DNA of 64,000 nt, from NCBI GenBank assembly GCA_038503035.1, contig JAVSML010001164.1:62001-126000 (forward strand), given 5' to 3'. Both the position numbers and the translations under genes were made by a program. Source of the DNA: Crocodylus rhombifer (Eukaryota > Chordata > Crocodylia > Crocodylidae). The notes under the pieces are model-generated. The model made no database searches, had not been told where the DNA came from, and saw only the letters and a program-made list of their open reading frames with translations. Shown in pieces: positions 12,701 through 27,700 of this stretch; within the stretch, counting starts at the first letter, position 1, and each line of letters begins with the position of its first letter.

Positions 12701-15700
12701 AAATTGGGAAAGATGTAATAAATGTACCTTGAACTAGGTATGTAGCAAATTCCTTCTGTTTATGATCTGTGGTTTGACCTGGAGCACACACATGGTAGTA
12801 AATACCTAAATTCTGCAAGGGCAGTTTTTAAAATTCACTTTTCCACTCACCTTCCAAAGATCCGATTCTAGAGCTTTTAGTATTAGTGAAGCAGTTCCAT
12901 ACTCCAGTGCTTCTGACACATAAGAGGAGCTAGAAAACCTGGGATTTATAAGGTCCGGATGATTACAAATCCTTTGCAGCTGCATCAGAACATGCAGGAC
13001 ACTGACAAAATGTCCACTTTTAAGTGCATCTTGGGTTCTGTTGAAGAAAGAAAAAATGTAAATACCACAATTTCAGCTTAGCTTTCATAAAGAGCTGACC
13101 TTAACCTCACAGGGCCAGAATCTGAAGTGAAAAGTGTTACGCAACAATCTTAATATGTGGAGAGAAGCATCAGAAAAGTGAATGTGAATTTGGGACAGGC
13201 ACAAAACTGAGGGACCAACAACACTGCCTAAAATCAGAGTCCAAGGATGTAGGGATTCCCCACACAGCTCTGCCAATAGACTACACAGCTTCCTAAACAC
13301 CTCTTGGGTACAGATCAATAGTTATGTTGAATTCTTCTAGTTCTGTGAAGTAGAGAGCATCCACCAGAGGTAACAATCAAACAAAAGCAGTTTTTCCTAC
13401 TGACCACCAGAACTCTATTTATAAAATTTCCAGAGGTAAATACCTAATCATTCAATTTAAGTCATTGGTTTTCAACCTGTGGTCTGTGGACCCTGGGAGG
13501 TCTGTGGACCACGTCTAAGGGGTCCACGAAAGATAACTGCGATCAATCAAAAGTATGTGAATAGCTACACTTACATTCCAAAGGGGTCCACATCTCCCTT
13601 CAAAATTTTCAAAGGGATCCGTAAATACAAAAAAATGTTGAAAACCATTGTTTTAAGCTCATAATATCACTTGCCTCAAATTTTAAAGCTTCCAGTGCAG
13701 ACATATGATTTTCACTCATTATGAAAGTGTTTGGAGGAATACTAAATGCCATCACCCAGCAGAATCACAGCATTTGTAACTTATTATGAGAATTCCTTAC
13801 CCTGGTTGTAATATGACATCTTCATACATTGCCTTTTGCCGGTTAGAAAGACGACACTTTAGCACATGCTCATATTTTTTCGTAAGTTGCTTTTCAACAT
13901 CTCTCTTTGATCTTCGCAAAATAAATGGTTGAATCATCTGAAAAGTTTCATAAATTAAAAAGAAAATTCTCCTCCACATTAAGTTTGACATCTGAGAACT
14001 AAGATTATCCAGACATGATGTACATATGTGCTAGACCTATGTGTAATGTGATTATGCTGCCATACAAATGGCTGTAGGAATGCTGTTTGGGGGTTTTTTT
14101 TTTTCAATTTCTGGCTAATTGTGCTCCAAAATCTAAGCTTTTATTATTGGTTTGCTTGGAGGGTTTCCCCCATTTTCAAAAAGAAATCTCTAACCCTTTA
14201 CAGTGGAAAAAAAACAAAACTTACAAGTTGTAAACTGAAACGTAAATCAATGCTCATGTGTGCTGGCACCTTCAAAACCAGAGCTTTCAGAGATGTGTGA
14301 AGTGCCTCTATTCATTGCGAAGAAGTGATAAAGACTGTTAATTATTTCAGTGATAATCTTTTTAGCAGATGCACAAACTAGCAAGATTTGCTAATCTTGG
14401 CATGCAATGGAAGAAAATTTGGGCAGGGTAAGACTCAATATCCAAACGATTCAAACTGCTTTAACTAAGTTGTAGGTTTATATTAATGTAGTTAAATGAG
14501 AACAAACCTCTGCCAATCTAAACATGACACTCATGGATGTTGCTTAAGTCAGTTTCTTGCTCGCTTAAATGCATCTCTGGTGTGCCACAAGGAATAAGGA
14601 AATTAGGACCCATTCTTCATGTTCCCACTCATATTTCTTCCATGGAACCAAAAGCCTCTCCTTAGGAACTAATGCCAAAACTTCCTTCCCATATCGCTAT
14701 ATGTCAAGAGCTCCAAAAACCTATCCCTTACCCAACTCTTAAAATCACCAGTTTAATCCCAATAATACAATTCTGTACCATCACCAGAAAATTCTTTGAC
14801 ACAATGAAAGTCTGGGGGCACCAAAAGTTAACTGCATGCAACACAGAAGCCCTTCTTTGGACTTAATCAGGAAGTGTAATGGAACTTAAGAGGGATATGA
14901 TTTGAAAGGATCTGTGTCACATAAGAACAGGACACACGACGCTATTTTGCCAACATACATTGCAAAGCTTAAGAGCACGAGAACCTATATGAATTGATCC
15001 AAGTGTTAAGAAAAGGCAGAAAATTCAGAGTTCAACTAGATGCCCCCACAACCTCGTTTTTCATCAGGTATGATTAAAGATGAAGAGAAAAATAATAACA
15101 TACTCTGTGTAATCTTATGACAAGTTTATGGCAATAATCCTGGTTTTCCTCATTGGCTGCTTTTACTGGAAAGTCTAGATAAGGTCTGGAAATTCCTGGA
15201 ATTAAAAAATGCACCATGGTCCACAACTCCATCAGAGTATTATGCAAAGGGGTGTCTATCAGGAGTAAGCGATGCTGGCTGTAAATAATAAAACAAAGTT
15301 TGTGACATACCAAGTATTAGTTATTAGGTACTCATTTATGAAAAATGAGACACACCTACTGAACACATATTAGACTCAAATGCTTAAAAATTGAAACCCT
15401 ACAGCATACAATACTACTAAAATAACCTCCGTTGCAAATCAATTTAAAACAAAACATCTCCTTCCTTGGAAATTTTTAAGAGCAAGTTAGACCAACACTT
15501 ACCCAGCATAATTTAGACATAAATGAACCTGCCTTGAGCAGGAAGCTGGACTAGATTGCCTGAGGTCCTCCCCAGCCATATTTTCCTATGATGCTATGAA
15601 AATAAACCCAAAATCCAAATTTCCTTTATCACTGCCCGAAGCAAAATTTGCTTCTTCAGTAAATAATTAAAAGAAGCAAATAATCTGTTTGCCTAACATC

Positions 15701-18700
15701 TCAGCTATGTTGGGATGCAATGCCCTCTATAAAAAGATGATCAATTCAAACTAAACAAATCAGTGTTATATAAGTATTCAAGACTTACAACATTAATTTA
15801 AATAACTTCCTGTCTGCTTCATTATTTTAATAAAAAATATGTTTTAAAAAAAAAAAGTCACTCGCAAATGCAAATTTAGATCCTGACCCAAAATAAACTA
15901 GCTCTCCATCAAGCTAGCTTCCTGTTTCTATAGCATAAAAAATATTTTAGGAAATATACTGCTAAAAGAGCAACTACCACATGTGAGCAAGTCCCTGGAA
16001 CTTGACTGTTTAAGTGAAGGGATCTCTAGGTTCTTATCTGGATAGTTTGCAAAGTACCCACAGAAGACATGCGAATAAATTATTTTTAAGTAATCCTCTT
16101 CTAAAAGAAAAATTGATCTAGAAGTGACGTAAAAAAACCCCTTGATCTGATCCATACCTCCGGAGACTGAAGAGTGCCTCCCAGTGCTTCTCTGTCATGT
16201 TTTTAATTTGCTGCATCTCATCTACAACTAAGTACTTCCATCGCATCTTCATAAAGGCTTGGTGACCTTTAAACAGTTGTTTATACGAGGTGATGCACAC
16301 GTTAAAGCTGTTGGGTTCTGTCCACTCCTATAAAAAAAATCCCCAAGGTAAATAACAGCAGGACACATGGGAGAATTTTAACGACCCTGACAACAAGCTG
16401 TGGTTTGGCAGCAACAGAAAGATACTGCACCCTTAACCATTTGTAAGTAAATCTTTATCTTCAAATTATATTTGCCCCTGAAAAATAGTTAAGGCATCTC
16501 ATGACTTGTTCAACACTGAGGTTACTCTGTCAGTTCTCTGGGATTTTCAAAGCCCTTTTGTGGATTAGCATCTCTTGATAAATGTGAGAGGTGCCTGTTA
16601 CATTGTCGTTACCGATTTCTTGTTATATTATAACAGGAACATGCCGCACAGAGTTGCTAATGCAAGCAGTGATTTAGTTGGACATTAGATTCAGGTAAAA
16701 GTCTCACTGCTAAAACTATAAAGATGGAAGTGAAAACACTGTGGAATACAGTACCTGTCTCTTGGCTCTAAGTTCTCTTTGGCTCCCGAAGTACAAAAGA
16801 ATTTTCAACCCAGGGCACCAGCGTTTCAGCTCAAGCTCCCATTTCAATATGTTACAACTCCGTACAACAACAAGATGAGGACCCCAATTACCTACAGGAG
16901 GAAAACCACCGCAGGTGACAATACCAACATACTTCTGAGAAACACTGAAACTCATGTTCTCCCATGTATTTTTAATAATGAATTTGGTACATTCAGTCCT
17001 TAACTTAAGAGCAGAAGGGAGACCATACTAATCCTGATAACAAGACTAACAGCAAGAGTTAACTAGTCTGAACACAAAGGTATCATTTAGGTTGGCAATC
17101 GTACAATTCCAATTATTTATGAATGACTCTGAAGCGAACAGAGTACCGTTTTCATTACACAATATGAGGGATTCTTTTTTTATGCTATTATACTGAAAAT
17201 TTAATAAATAACTAAATTGGTCTCTGAAAGCCACACAAAGGGAACAGCAGACTGATTAGGGAGCTGCCAAATGGTATAGCTAGAACATGAAGCAACTGAG
17301 TCCTAAATTTCAATCTAAATAGGTTTTTACTAACATAATCCTTCTTCTCCATCTGTTAAGTCTGATTTGACTTAACTAAAACAAAGACTATGAAGCAAAT
17401 CTGACACTCTCCATCTCCCTCTCACTTTGTCTTGTGCATATTAATTTCCTGGCTCCTGTCTAGCTTCTGATGCTGCTAGGAGCTGATTCTTATCTCCCAC
17501 CACAGCATGTCCTGTGAGCCAACTCCCCTTTCCACCAGAAGCCAGCCTACCAAAGCCCCCTGAAACACAGTTAAGTGGCACTGCTAACTGCCAGAACACT
17601 TAAGTGTGCTCCCCCTACAGCCCCAAACTGTTTTCATATAGGATTTGGCAAACACACATACACACACACCTGGAAAGATCCAGATCAGAACTGCACAAGG
17701 ATCCTCTGGCATGTCTAGGGAATGTGTTCAGCATGCTAGATGCTGTCTTTGGGGGCTTGCACATGTGTTACAAGGCACCATGCAGCTACCCTGTGTCTGT
17801 ATTAAGTTTCAGAACTAGAAGCCTGAGCACAGATACAGACTGAGCTTACCTTCATTGCAAGCCAAGTGTGCAAAGAAGGCAATGACTTGCACAGTTTTCC
17901 CAAGCCCAGCTTCATCTGCCAGAATACCATTCAGATTCTTCTTATATAGCTTTGCTAACCAGTCCAGCCCAATCTTCTGATACTCTCTGAGAGTCCCGTA
18001 CAACAGGGACGGAGTATTATATTTTACCTGGAGCAAAAGAATATATGCATATTATGTTTCTACTTTTGACTAAAGCTTAGCATGCAACTAAGTGTAAGGA
18101 CGCAAGCACAAAATGTTTCCTATTGTGATTTGCTAATTATAAAAAACATTTGATTATTAACTGGTTGTTAAGAAATATAATCTAGATAATGTCACATACA
18201 AGAGTGACACTGAGGAATGCCATCCTTGATTCTTGAGGAAACGAGCAATGTTAGCTTGGTACTTCAAGTATACTTCTGAAGCTAAATTCTTTAAATAATG
18301 CAAATACAAGCTCAGCTGAAAATGATTTTTACCGCTGTTGTGATCCTTGCGCTGCCTTTAGGTAATAGCACTTCTGCAGCACCAGCAACTTCTGCTATGT
18401 CTCTTGCATGTTTCTTTGGAGGACTTGATCTCTCTAGCCCCTTATACTGATCAATGCTGAGAAGCGAGTCTATGAGGACCACTTCCTTCTGAGGGCTCTC
18501 CCTGTCAGCTGCATGGTCTTCCATTTCTACAGCACACATAATACACAAATTATTACTAGGGATATACCAAAATCATGATTTTTAAGGGAAACTGTGAAAT
18601 CAGGCACTTTTCACAAAAAAAATAAGTAAATCAGAGAAATCTGTGAACAAAAGGAAGCCTGCAAAAACAGCAGGGAAAAACAAGACTATGTAAAAATAAA

Positions 18701-21700
18701 AAGGTTTTACTATCTTTCCCCCTTGGACAGCAGAGCCAGGCTGGGATGGGGAATTGGGGGGACGGGAGGAGCATGGCCTAGCCGGGGCAGCATGGCCCAG
18801 CTGGTGGACAGCGGGGCAGTGGTGGCCCATCCCTGCGCCCATGCATGCCCAAAGAGGGGCAGGGGGAGCAGGGCTGGTTCATAAGCAGCAGAGCCAGGAC
18901 AAGACAGAAAATGCAGCCTGACTGGGGAGCAGCAGGGAGGCAGCGGCATGTCCTCATGCTGGGATGGGACAGGGCTTATGTTTCGTAGATATTAGACATT
19001 AGGGCTGGCACCTTAAATTCAGCTGAAGGTCATTTCCCACCCATGCAGACCAGGGCCAGGTGGTGAGCAAGGTCGGGCAGGGTTAGGGGGCAGTAGCAGC
19101 CCAGGTGTCTGTCAGCCACCCCAGCCAGAGGTGTGGGGGCACAGCCATGATCTGCCTGAAAAACTGGAGCACAGGGCCACAGCAAGCCCACAAAATTTGA
19201 GCCTGGGCTCCACGACTTGAGTAGTTTCACAAGATAACTAAGGCATCTAATTCCTATTTAGGTTATTAACTTGTTGAATGTTTCGATTGTTTTCTGTTTA
19301 GCCACCTAGAATGAAAAGCAAGTTGAGCTCAAAAATAGGTTCTGAATGTTTATATATAATAGGGCTATCAGAACAGAAACGAGCTTTTATAATCCTGCTA
19401 AGAAATCCTCAGAAATTTTTCAGTATTTCAGAACAAATGGTCCTGCGACAAATGATGCAACATACAATACAAAGTTACTCCCTGAATTTAACAGTGTACT
19501 TCCAGCTTTTTTACAATGCCACTGTAGTCCACAAAAGCCTCTCAAACATTAAATTAAATGTATCCTTACAACATCCACAAAGCAGGAAAAGATTATTCTC
19601 CTGTTATACATTGGGAACTGATACGCAGAGAAATTAAATGTCTTTTGCAAAATCATCTAGAAAATATTTAGCATTACCAAAGGTGGCACCCAAATCTCCT
19701 AAGCCCTTTTTCTGGGTCCTTGATCACAAAACCTTTCTACCTTATGAGACCATATGGTCCCATTCAGAAGCCAGTACTGTACTTTTCATTTGTTTCAGAT
19801 GGACCTTTATATCTGGTTTCTCAGAATATGAACCATCTTGATAACTGGAATCCAATTTTATAAATAAAATAAAATCAATTTACCTTCTTCACTAGTATCC
19901 TCTTCATTGTCAGGCTTAGGCTGGGGCCAGTGAAAATTCTCTGCAAAGGCACCTTCATACATCTTTACTAAGTCATCCAAAGGCAATTCAGCTGAAGGTC
20001 ATTGAATATATACAATGTTATTACCCATAACAACTAGTAACAGTTCATATTGTTGCTTTATAAGTATCAAAGTATCTCTGATTGCTATGTTAGACATACA
20101 TACACAATCTGCAGGTCATAACGACTATAGTCGAAAGGATAGCAACTATTTTAAGTAATTATTGAAGACCTGGGGTTTGGAGGACATTAGCCCCTACCTT
20201 TGGACACCTGAATTTAAATCCGATTAAAAAGGGTGAATGACAAGAGCTCAGCTTTTTTTTTTTTTTATCACCATCCAAACCTGCCATATACTCTATTAGT
20301 TGAAGCATGGCACTGAAACAGTGAAGCAGTCCCTGCCAGTTATTCTGAACAGTAGGTACATGCTCTGTAAGAGCAATCTCTGTCAAGGCCCTTGTCCTTT
20401 TGACTGGTCAGCTCAAATCTGCTGAATTTCAGACATGCTACAAAGCTCTTCTCCTCGAGCAAGCAGCAGCTGATGGACAGCCACAGCAGTTGAAGGTGAT
20501 GGTTCTAGCAAACTGGAAGAGGCGAGGAAAGGTTTAAAGCAGCACTGGTTGTGTAAGTGATGTTTCATCCACTTTCCTGCAGCTCTTGTGTTCTGAACAC
20601 ATAGCAAGGGCACCTACAGCTCTGCTTGGAAACTTTTGATGCTGGGCCCATCTATAGGAACAACATCTAACTAAAGAGTCACTCACACAGGGCACATCTA
20701 CACATGATGTTACGGTAATGCAGCGTCAGCAGGCGCAAACAGTGACACTGCAGCTACGTTGCCGTAGCGACACGCTTCCTCGGTATAGCACATCACTACA
20801 GCGATACAGGTAAAAATAAAAATAAAAATAACTGTGCACCAGCAGCACAGCACAGTAATGGCTGTTACTGCGCCATCATTTAGTACTTCCAAAAGGTACT
20901 ATTAAGGAAGGTACTCCAAAAGGAACTACTAAATGCTGGCACAGTAACAACAGCACCATAGGGGCACGTGTAGATATGCCCACACTGACACTTTTTCCTC
21001 CAGACCAATTATGTAAGAATCAGCTAACTAAATACAAACATTCCTCAAAGTTCAATAATTTGGCCCCTAAAATTACGAAATAATAAGAAAGCACACACCA
21101 AACAAAGCAAAAAGCCTCCTTAAAGAAATACCAAGTCGACTGAGCTTGAAAGTTGAATGTACTGATAGAAGAAGCATTCTTTTGCTAATAACTATTATTT
21201 ACAAACACAAGGCAACAGAATTGTTACATACTTTCATACATTATGGCACTAGGTTGAAACCTGTGTTCAAACCCCACATGCATACCTTCTTTGGCTAAGT
21301 TAGACAATTCAGTTTGATGGTTTATATTTCCTTCTTTAGCCTCTTGCTCTGCAATCGTTTCCTCTTCATCTTCAACTAAAATCAAAACACAATAAAGTAT
21401 GGTTGCATACATAATAGGTCTGCAAACTCAAACACGTTTCAGATCTTTTTTCCAAGTAACAGGCACTCAATGTCCAAGGGATATTTTAGAAGAAGTAAAA
21501 CATTAGAAAATTGGTCTTACAATCATTGAATCATAGAAAATTAGGGTTGGAAGGGATCTCAGGAGGTCATCAAGTCCAAACCGCCTGCACAAAGCAGGAC
21601 CAGCTCCAGCTAGACCAAGGCTTCATCTACCACGGTCTTAAAAACTTCCAATGGTGGAGAGTCCACAACCTCTCTGGGTAACCTGTTTCCATGTTTTACT

Positions 21701-24700
21701 ACTCTCCTAGTGAAAAAATTCTTCTTAATATTTAACCTAAACCTCCCTTGCTGCAACTTGAGACCATTTCCAATTGCCTACCCTGGAAATCTTCAGGAGG
21801 AGACTGGACTCCCAGTTAGTCACCTGACTCCCAGTTAGTTGCCTGTCTAATCTAGTGCAGGGGGGGTTGGACCCAGTGATCCCTCGGGGATCCCTCCAGC
21901 CTTGCAATCTATGAATTGCTCCTTGTTCCGTCATGTGCCACCACGGAGAACACTCTAGTTCCATCCTCTCTGCAACCCCCGCCCCTTCAGGTCATTGAAG
22001 GCTACTATTAAATCCCTTCTTAATCTTCTCTTGACTAAATAAGCCCACAGTTCCCTCAGCCTCTCCTCATAAGACATGTGACCCAGCCCCCTCACCATTT
22101 TTGTTGCCCTCGGCTGGACTCGCTCCAATTCGTCCACATGCTTTCTGTAGTGGGGGGCCTAAAACTGATGTGACTTCACCTGTGCCGAACAGAAGGGAAT
22201 AATCACTTCCCTTGGTCTGCTGGCAACACACCTACCAATGCAGTAGGCTGTTAGCCTTTTTGGGAGCAAGGGAACACTGCTGGCTCATATGCAGCTTATT
22301 GTCTACAGTAACCACCAGGTCCTTTTCTGCAGAGCTGCAGCCCAACCAGTCAGCCCCCAGCCTGTACCAGTGCATGCGACTGTTCTGTCCTAAGTGCAGG
22401 ACCTTGCGCTTGTCCTTGTTGAACCTCATGAGATTGGAGGGTGGGCCAAAAGCAATTTGCTTAGGTCACTCTGAATCCTAGCCCTGCCCCTCCAGTATAT
22501 CTACTACCTGCCCCGCCAGCTTGGTGTCATCTGAAAACTTGATGAAGGTGCACTCTATGCCATCTTCCAAGTCACTGATGAAGACACTAAACAAAACTAG
22601 CCTCAGGACTGACCTCTGGGGTACTTGACTTGATACTGGCTGCCAACTAGACTTCGAGCCATTGATTATTACCCTCTGAGCCTGATGCTTTAGCTAGTTT
22701 TCTATCCACCTTACAGTCCATTTATTCAGCCCGTTCTTCCTTAGCTTATCTGCAAGACTGTTGTAGGAGACTGTATCAAAAGCCTTGCTAAAGTCAAGGT
22801 ATACCACATCCACTGGTGGAAATAGATTCCGTGAGGATCTGCTCCATGTCTTTTCTCAATTAAACTGCTGAATCCTACACCTTTGTGGCATGGAGTATAG
22901 CACATACAGCCAGGATCCAGTGAGTTGTTCAGTGTGGTTTATATGTAAACTTACAACTGCTGTTTCATTCTTGAGGTACAAACGAACAGCCCAAGCAATT
23001 TGTATTTTAACTAGGAGAGGAAAATTAAAGAAGCTAATACCACAAATTCCTATTCCTCTCTTTCTTCCATCTCTATTAGGACTTGTAATGAAGCCTTGGC
23101 AACAAAATTTTATACAAGCACCTCACCTCATACTGCTCTTTAATTTTTAAGAATTGAGTGAACTTGGTATTTTGTGAAAAATCACCAGGTACATGGAGCA
23201 GCAGATCAACGACCAGTGGTTTAATATTTTTTATGTATAAACCATATGCACATTTCCTAAGTATACCACATACGATATGACATTTTGAAAAGCAACTAAC
23301 CTTCCTCATCAGTCAAGGATGTGCTTGCTTTTCTTTTCCTTCCAGGTGACAACAAATCCTAGCATCAAATAATTAAAATGTTTTAAATCCAGGGAATAAA
23401 AACACCAGATATCCTTTAAAGAAGCTGCAAACCATGCTAGCAGTATCATGATCTATCTTCTTCCCTTCTTTAACATTCAGCACCACCATTAAATTGGAAA
23501 GCAGACCAAAGTCCATCCAATAAGTTCAGTACATCAGCATCTCATTGGGACTCTGTGCCGAAGCAAAGGTTTACTTGCAGAGATCACTCTGCAAGATGAG
23601 GACCCATACATACAAAGGGGTAAATCACGGCTCTTTCACAAAAGCTGTGAGCTCAAGGACAGTAAGAACAATCTAATATGATCTTCTGTATGTCACAGGA
23701 GTCCCTCTGCTGAGTAAAATGACTAGTGTTTCAGTCTGCAGGAAACTAAACTACAAGCCACATGCAGGAAATAGGAAGGGAAGTAGGAGAATGAGGCCTG
23801 CAATGACTAGGAATTAATTAGGTGAGATATGCCCAGATCATCTCAACAGGCAAATGTCATGAACTGAAGAACACAGTCAACAATCCTCAAACTTCCTGCC
23901 AAACTGACCAGGGGAAACTCTTCATTGACCACCAACCTGAGAACTGTCAGACAATCCTGAGCATGTGAGCAAGATATCTCACAGAGACATCTAGAAAGAG
24001 ACTTCTCTGCATCACCACCTTTGAGCACTGATCTACCCAGATCTGGTATCCCGTCTTCCATTATGAGAAGGTTAGGACAGTACAGGCAATCTTACTCTCA
24101 AGGTCCAAGAGGAAGGGAAGGAGTACAAAGGGGAACTTAGTCTGCAGATTACTTGGCCAAAAGGGACCACCATGACCAGAAGCCTGATTTCCTGGATTAA
24201 AATACTCCTTTTTAAAAAGTCATCAGATTGTGTTTAGAGACTTCACAATAATTCAACTCTGCTACCAGTAAAATGTTCCAATGTGTAATTACCTTCACAG
24301 CTAGGAAAGTGCATCTTATTTTACTGAATCTCTGTAACTCCAACTTCCATTGCTTTGCTTTTGTCAGAAAAGTTGAAACCCCTTCTACTGCAATTAGATG
24401 TCTTTGCCATAAGCAATCACCTACACACAGTGATCAAGTCACCTCTCAATTTGCTCTTTGATAAGCTGAGTTTTTTCACCTCATAAGACTTGGATCATAT
24501 GTATTCTCTTATATCTGGCTATATTAAAACACATTTTCTTGGATTATTACTAATGAATAAGGTGAATCACAGTACTCTTTAAGAGTAACTTCTCCTTACC
24601 ATTAATTTCTACCCCACCAGTGAACGCGTTTGTAAACCCTACCAGCAAATATTTTTTAACTTAATGATCCAAGTAGAGAGTCAACCACTAATAAATACGC

Positions 24701-27700
24701 CTTTCTTTTTTAAACACTAGAACAACTGTTTCAGATCCTCTACAGTTTTCTATTAACTCACATTCTTAAAAGAATTTTATCATTCCCAGGCATAAACAGA
24801 ATTCAGTATTGAATTGAATATGTATGGTTCCTAAAGTGTGCTATTGGTCCCCTAATGACAAACTGTTTATGACCAGAAACCCAGCATTAACTTCCAGAAT
24901 GTATTTCATATGGATTTGTCTGCAATTTCGAAGAGCAGCTTTCATGTTAATTTGAAACTGATTAAAAACTTTGTATTAAATAAAGGCAGGCAAATTATGA
25001 AGAACTATGAAGCACTTCTTTAAGCAGCAGAAAAAACTTACCATCTCATTTTCCTTTTCCAATGAAATAGCTTCTGCAAACTTTACACCTTTATCTGAAA
25101 AGATATTACACTTTAAGCACCCAACAACTGTTCTATATTCACCCATCAGCAATTCTATATTCTTATGCTAATATTTAATTTAATCAAAAGCAGCAAAATC
25201 CAACTGGTTGGATTTACGAATCAGTTCTTAACATTGGATAGATTTCACTGTCAAAAAGATGAGACCCCCTTTTTATAGTAAATGGATGGAATGATGCAAA
25301 CTCTGAGGAGCAGGTTATGAATGTATACCAGAACTCTAATTAAATGAAGCGTAGTTACCTTTCTTTGATTTTTTCTTTAAATTCAATGCTTTTTTCCTTT
25401 TCTCTTGGAATTCAATCTGCAACTTTATTTCAACCACCTAAAAGGTAAAGCAACAAAAGCTGATGCACCATTGCAATTTCAAAATTAAAATGGTTAAACT
25501 TTTACAAACAATCTTGCCTATATAAATAAAAAAAAAAAAAAAATCAACAGTTTACCTGTTCAATGTTAGACCAGAAGTATTCTATTTCTCTAGCAATTGA
25601 AGCAGCAATGCGTCTCAGTTTGTTTTGTTCCTCTCTTTTGGCTCTCTCTGCATTGAGCTTCTTTTCCTCATGGTAGCGAGCCACAGTTCTCACCATCTAA
25701 TAAAGCCATCATATAATCAATGCATGCCTTCATTCGTTTTAAGTACCTTTCAGTATCTTTGGTTGTTGTTTCACTTTTCTATTTTGAGTGGAGGTAAACA
25801 GGTTCTTCCTTCTCTGTACCATTTGTCATTTATCAACTGCATTCAGGTTTCCTCTTATTGGTCTTATCATTAAATTAAGAGCTACAATTTTTTTGACTTT
25901 TTCCTCATACACTTTCATTTCCATGCCTATTTCTAGAACTCTTTGATTTCTGCTATATCTATTCTGAGGTGGGTATAACACAACACTTTTGCATGCAGCA
26001 GTTCCAGTAGAAGAATGCTCTTTACATACTGCTGGATGGAAGAAGTAGCTGACAAAATAAACAAGTAATATGGCTGCAATTGCCAAAACTGCTGCAAGTC
26101 AGTATCCTAAATCTGTATTTGAGGCACCTGAATATATCCTTGAATTTTCAGGATGCTGAGAACCCAGCATTTTCTACTGAAGTCAATGTCTACCATTATG
26201 AAGTCAGGAGCAGATGTTAGGTCCTCAACACTTCAGAAATTCAGCATTTGACCTAAAGAATTAGCCCAGAGCTTCACATTTTGGTCAACCCCTCACATCT
26301 GCTATAAGGACTTTACCAGAAATAGAAAATATGTTTCAACAGCAGTGTCACACAAAGTACCTTCTTAGCAGTTGCCATCTTCCATTTTCTCTCTTGAGCA
26401 AAATCAGTTGCCATCCACTGCATTTCTTCCAGAAGATAATCCCAGTGAGATTTGGGTCGTGGGGCCTCCTGGAGTTTGGGCAATCGCCTCAAGGACCATA
26501 AGCCCTCCTTCCTCAACTCTGCTATTCGTTGATGGATCTGATTTTCCTTAAAAACCAAAGGGTGGAAAATGTCAGGTAAATCTTAAAGTTTAACGCTAGA
26601 ACATGGGACAAGTCTGGAACAAATCAAGCCTAGATATTGTATTGCAGTGGTAAAATTAACAGATTAAAGGCAATTCTGTTATAAGCAGAATTACAATAAG
26701 AGAAGCTGTATTTAACAAACTCCCGTTTAGCCACATAAAAGCTGACAAAAGGGCACAGCAATCAGCTTATAAAACCTATGCAAACTATAATTAAACTAAA
26801 TATTTTGACTGAAATCAAGAGCTTTTCTTATCCAAAAAGTAATGTAATTGAGGATAAGACACCTACACTACACAAAACATTTAGCTTTTAAGAATAACAA
26901 GTCCTATTAAAGACTCAAAAAGGCATGGCTCAGATTTACTAGAAAAGTAATTTGGCCACCCACTGCAACACAACTGGTGAGCAGACTGTTGACAATACCA
27001 AAAAAATTGTGTTTGGCAACAGCAAGTGCTTCCATTAACAGTTTTGCTTTTAGCTTCCTTGGAAGTCCATAAAATATAAAATAAGGATTAAATACCCAAA
27101 GAGGGGATACATACACATGCGCACACACACCCAAAGAACCAAGAGGTCCATGTAGGAAAGTCCCTCTTTTCTGCCTGTTGCACCTTTTTATGTTCCCAAA
27201 GGAAAACACTCTTACCAGCTTTACTTGTTCAGCAAGCTTGTCTTGAGAGCTGTCTTGTGGTAACACTGCAGCATTCTGAGCTGGACTCTGCGTTTTAGGT
27301 GCTGCAGCTACTGCCAAGCCTGGAGGTTTTGATGCAATTGGAGACAGAGACTTGTTAGTTGCTGGCGATGTCCTGTTTGTTTGCACTGGGTACGTAGAAA
27401 GTGGTGCTGTGCCTGAGAGTGTTGCTGGTGCGATTGATGAGGTAGGCGGCAGCGAATTTACTGTAAGACGCTGGGAATTTTGGGCAGAATCTGCAGATGG
27501 TCGAGTCAGGGTCACAGTCTGTGCAAGAAAAGTACTTGTTAAGTGACTACCAAATGACATTTAACATCACATACTATGTAAATGTGCATTACAGGAGACT
27601 ATCTTGGCCAAATGCTGGCTCAGCTTTGATCCGTTGACTACTTTCACCACAAATCAGGATTTTACTCTTTTATTCAATAAAGTGTATCTAGATAAGCAAC

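Larger units (their letters stand above)
8562..12850. other. EP400 introns with no recognised element
   Basis: Apart from exons 22-24 listed separately, these intronic stretches are AT-rich unique-looking DNA. I saw no repeat ends, RNA gene or conserved frame. Confidence 0.5.
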
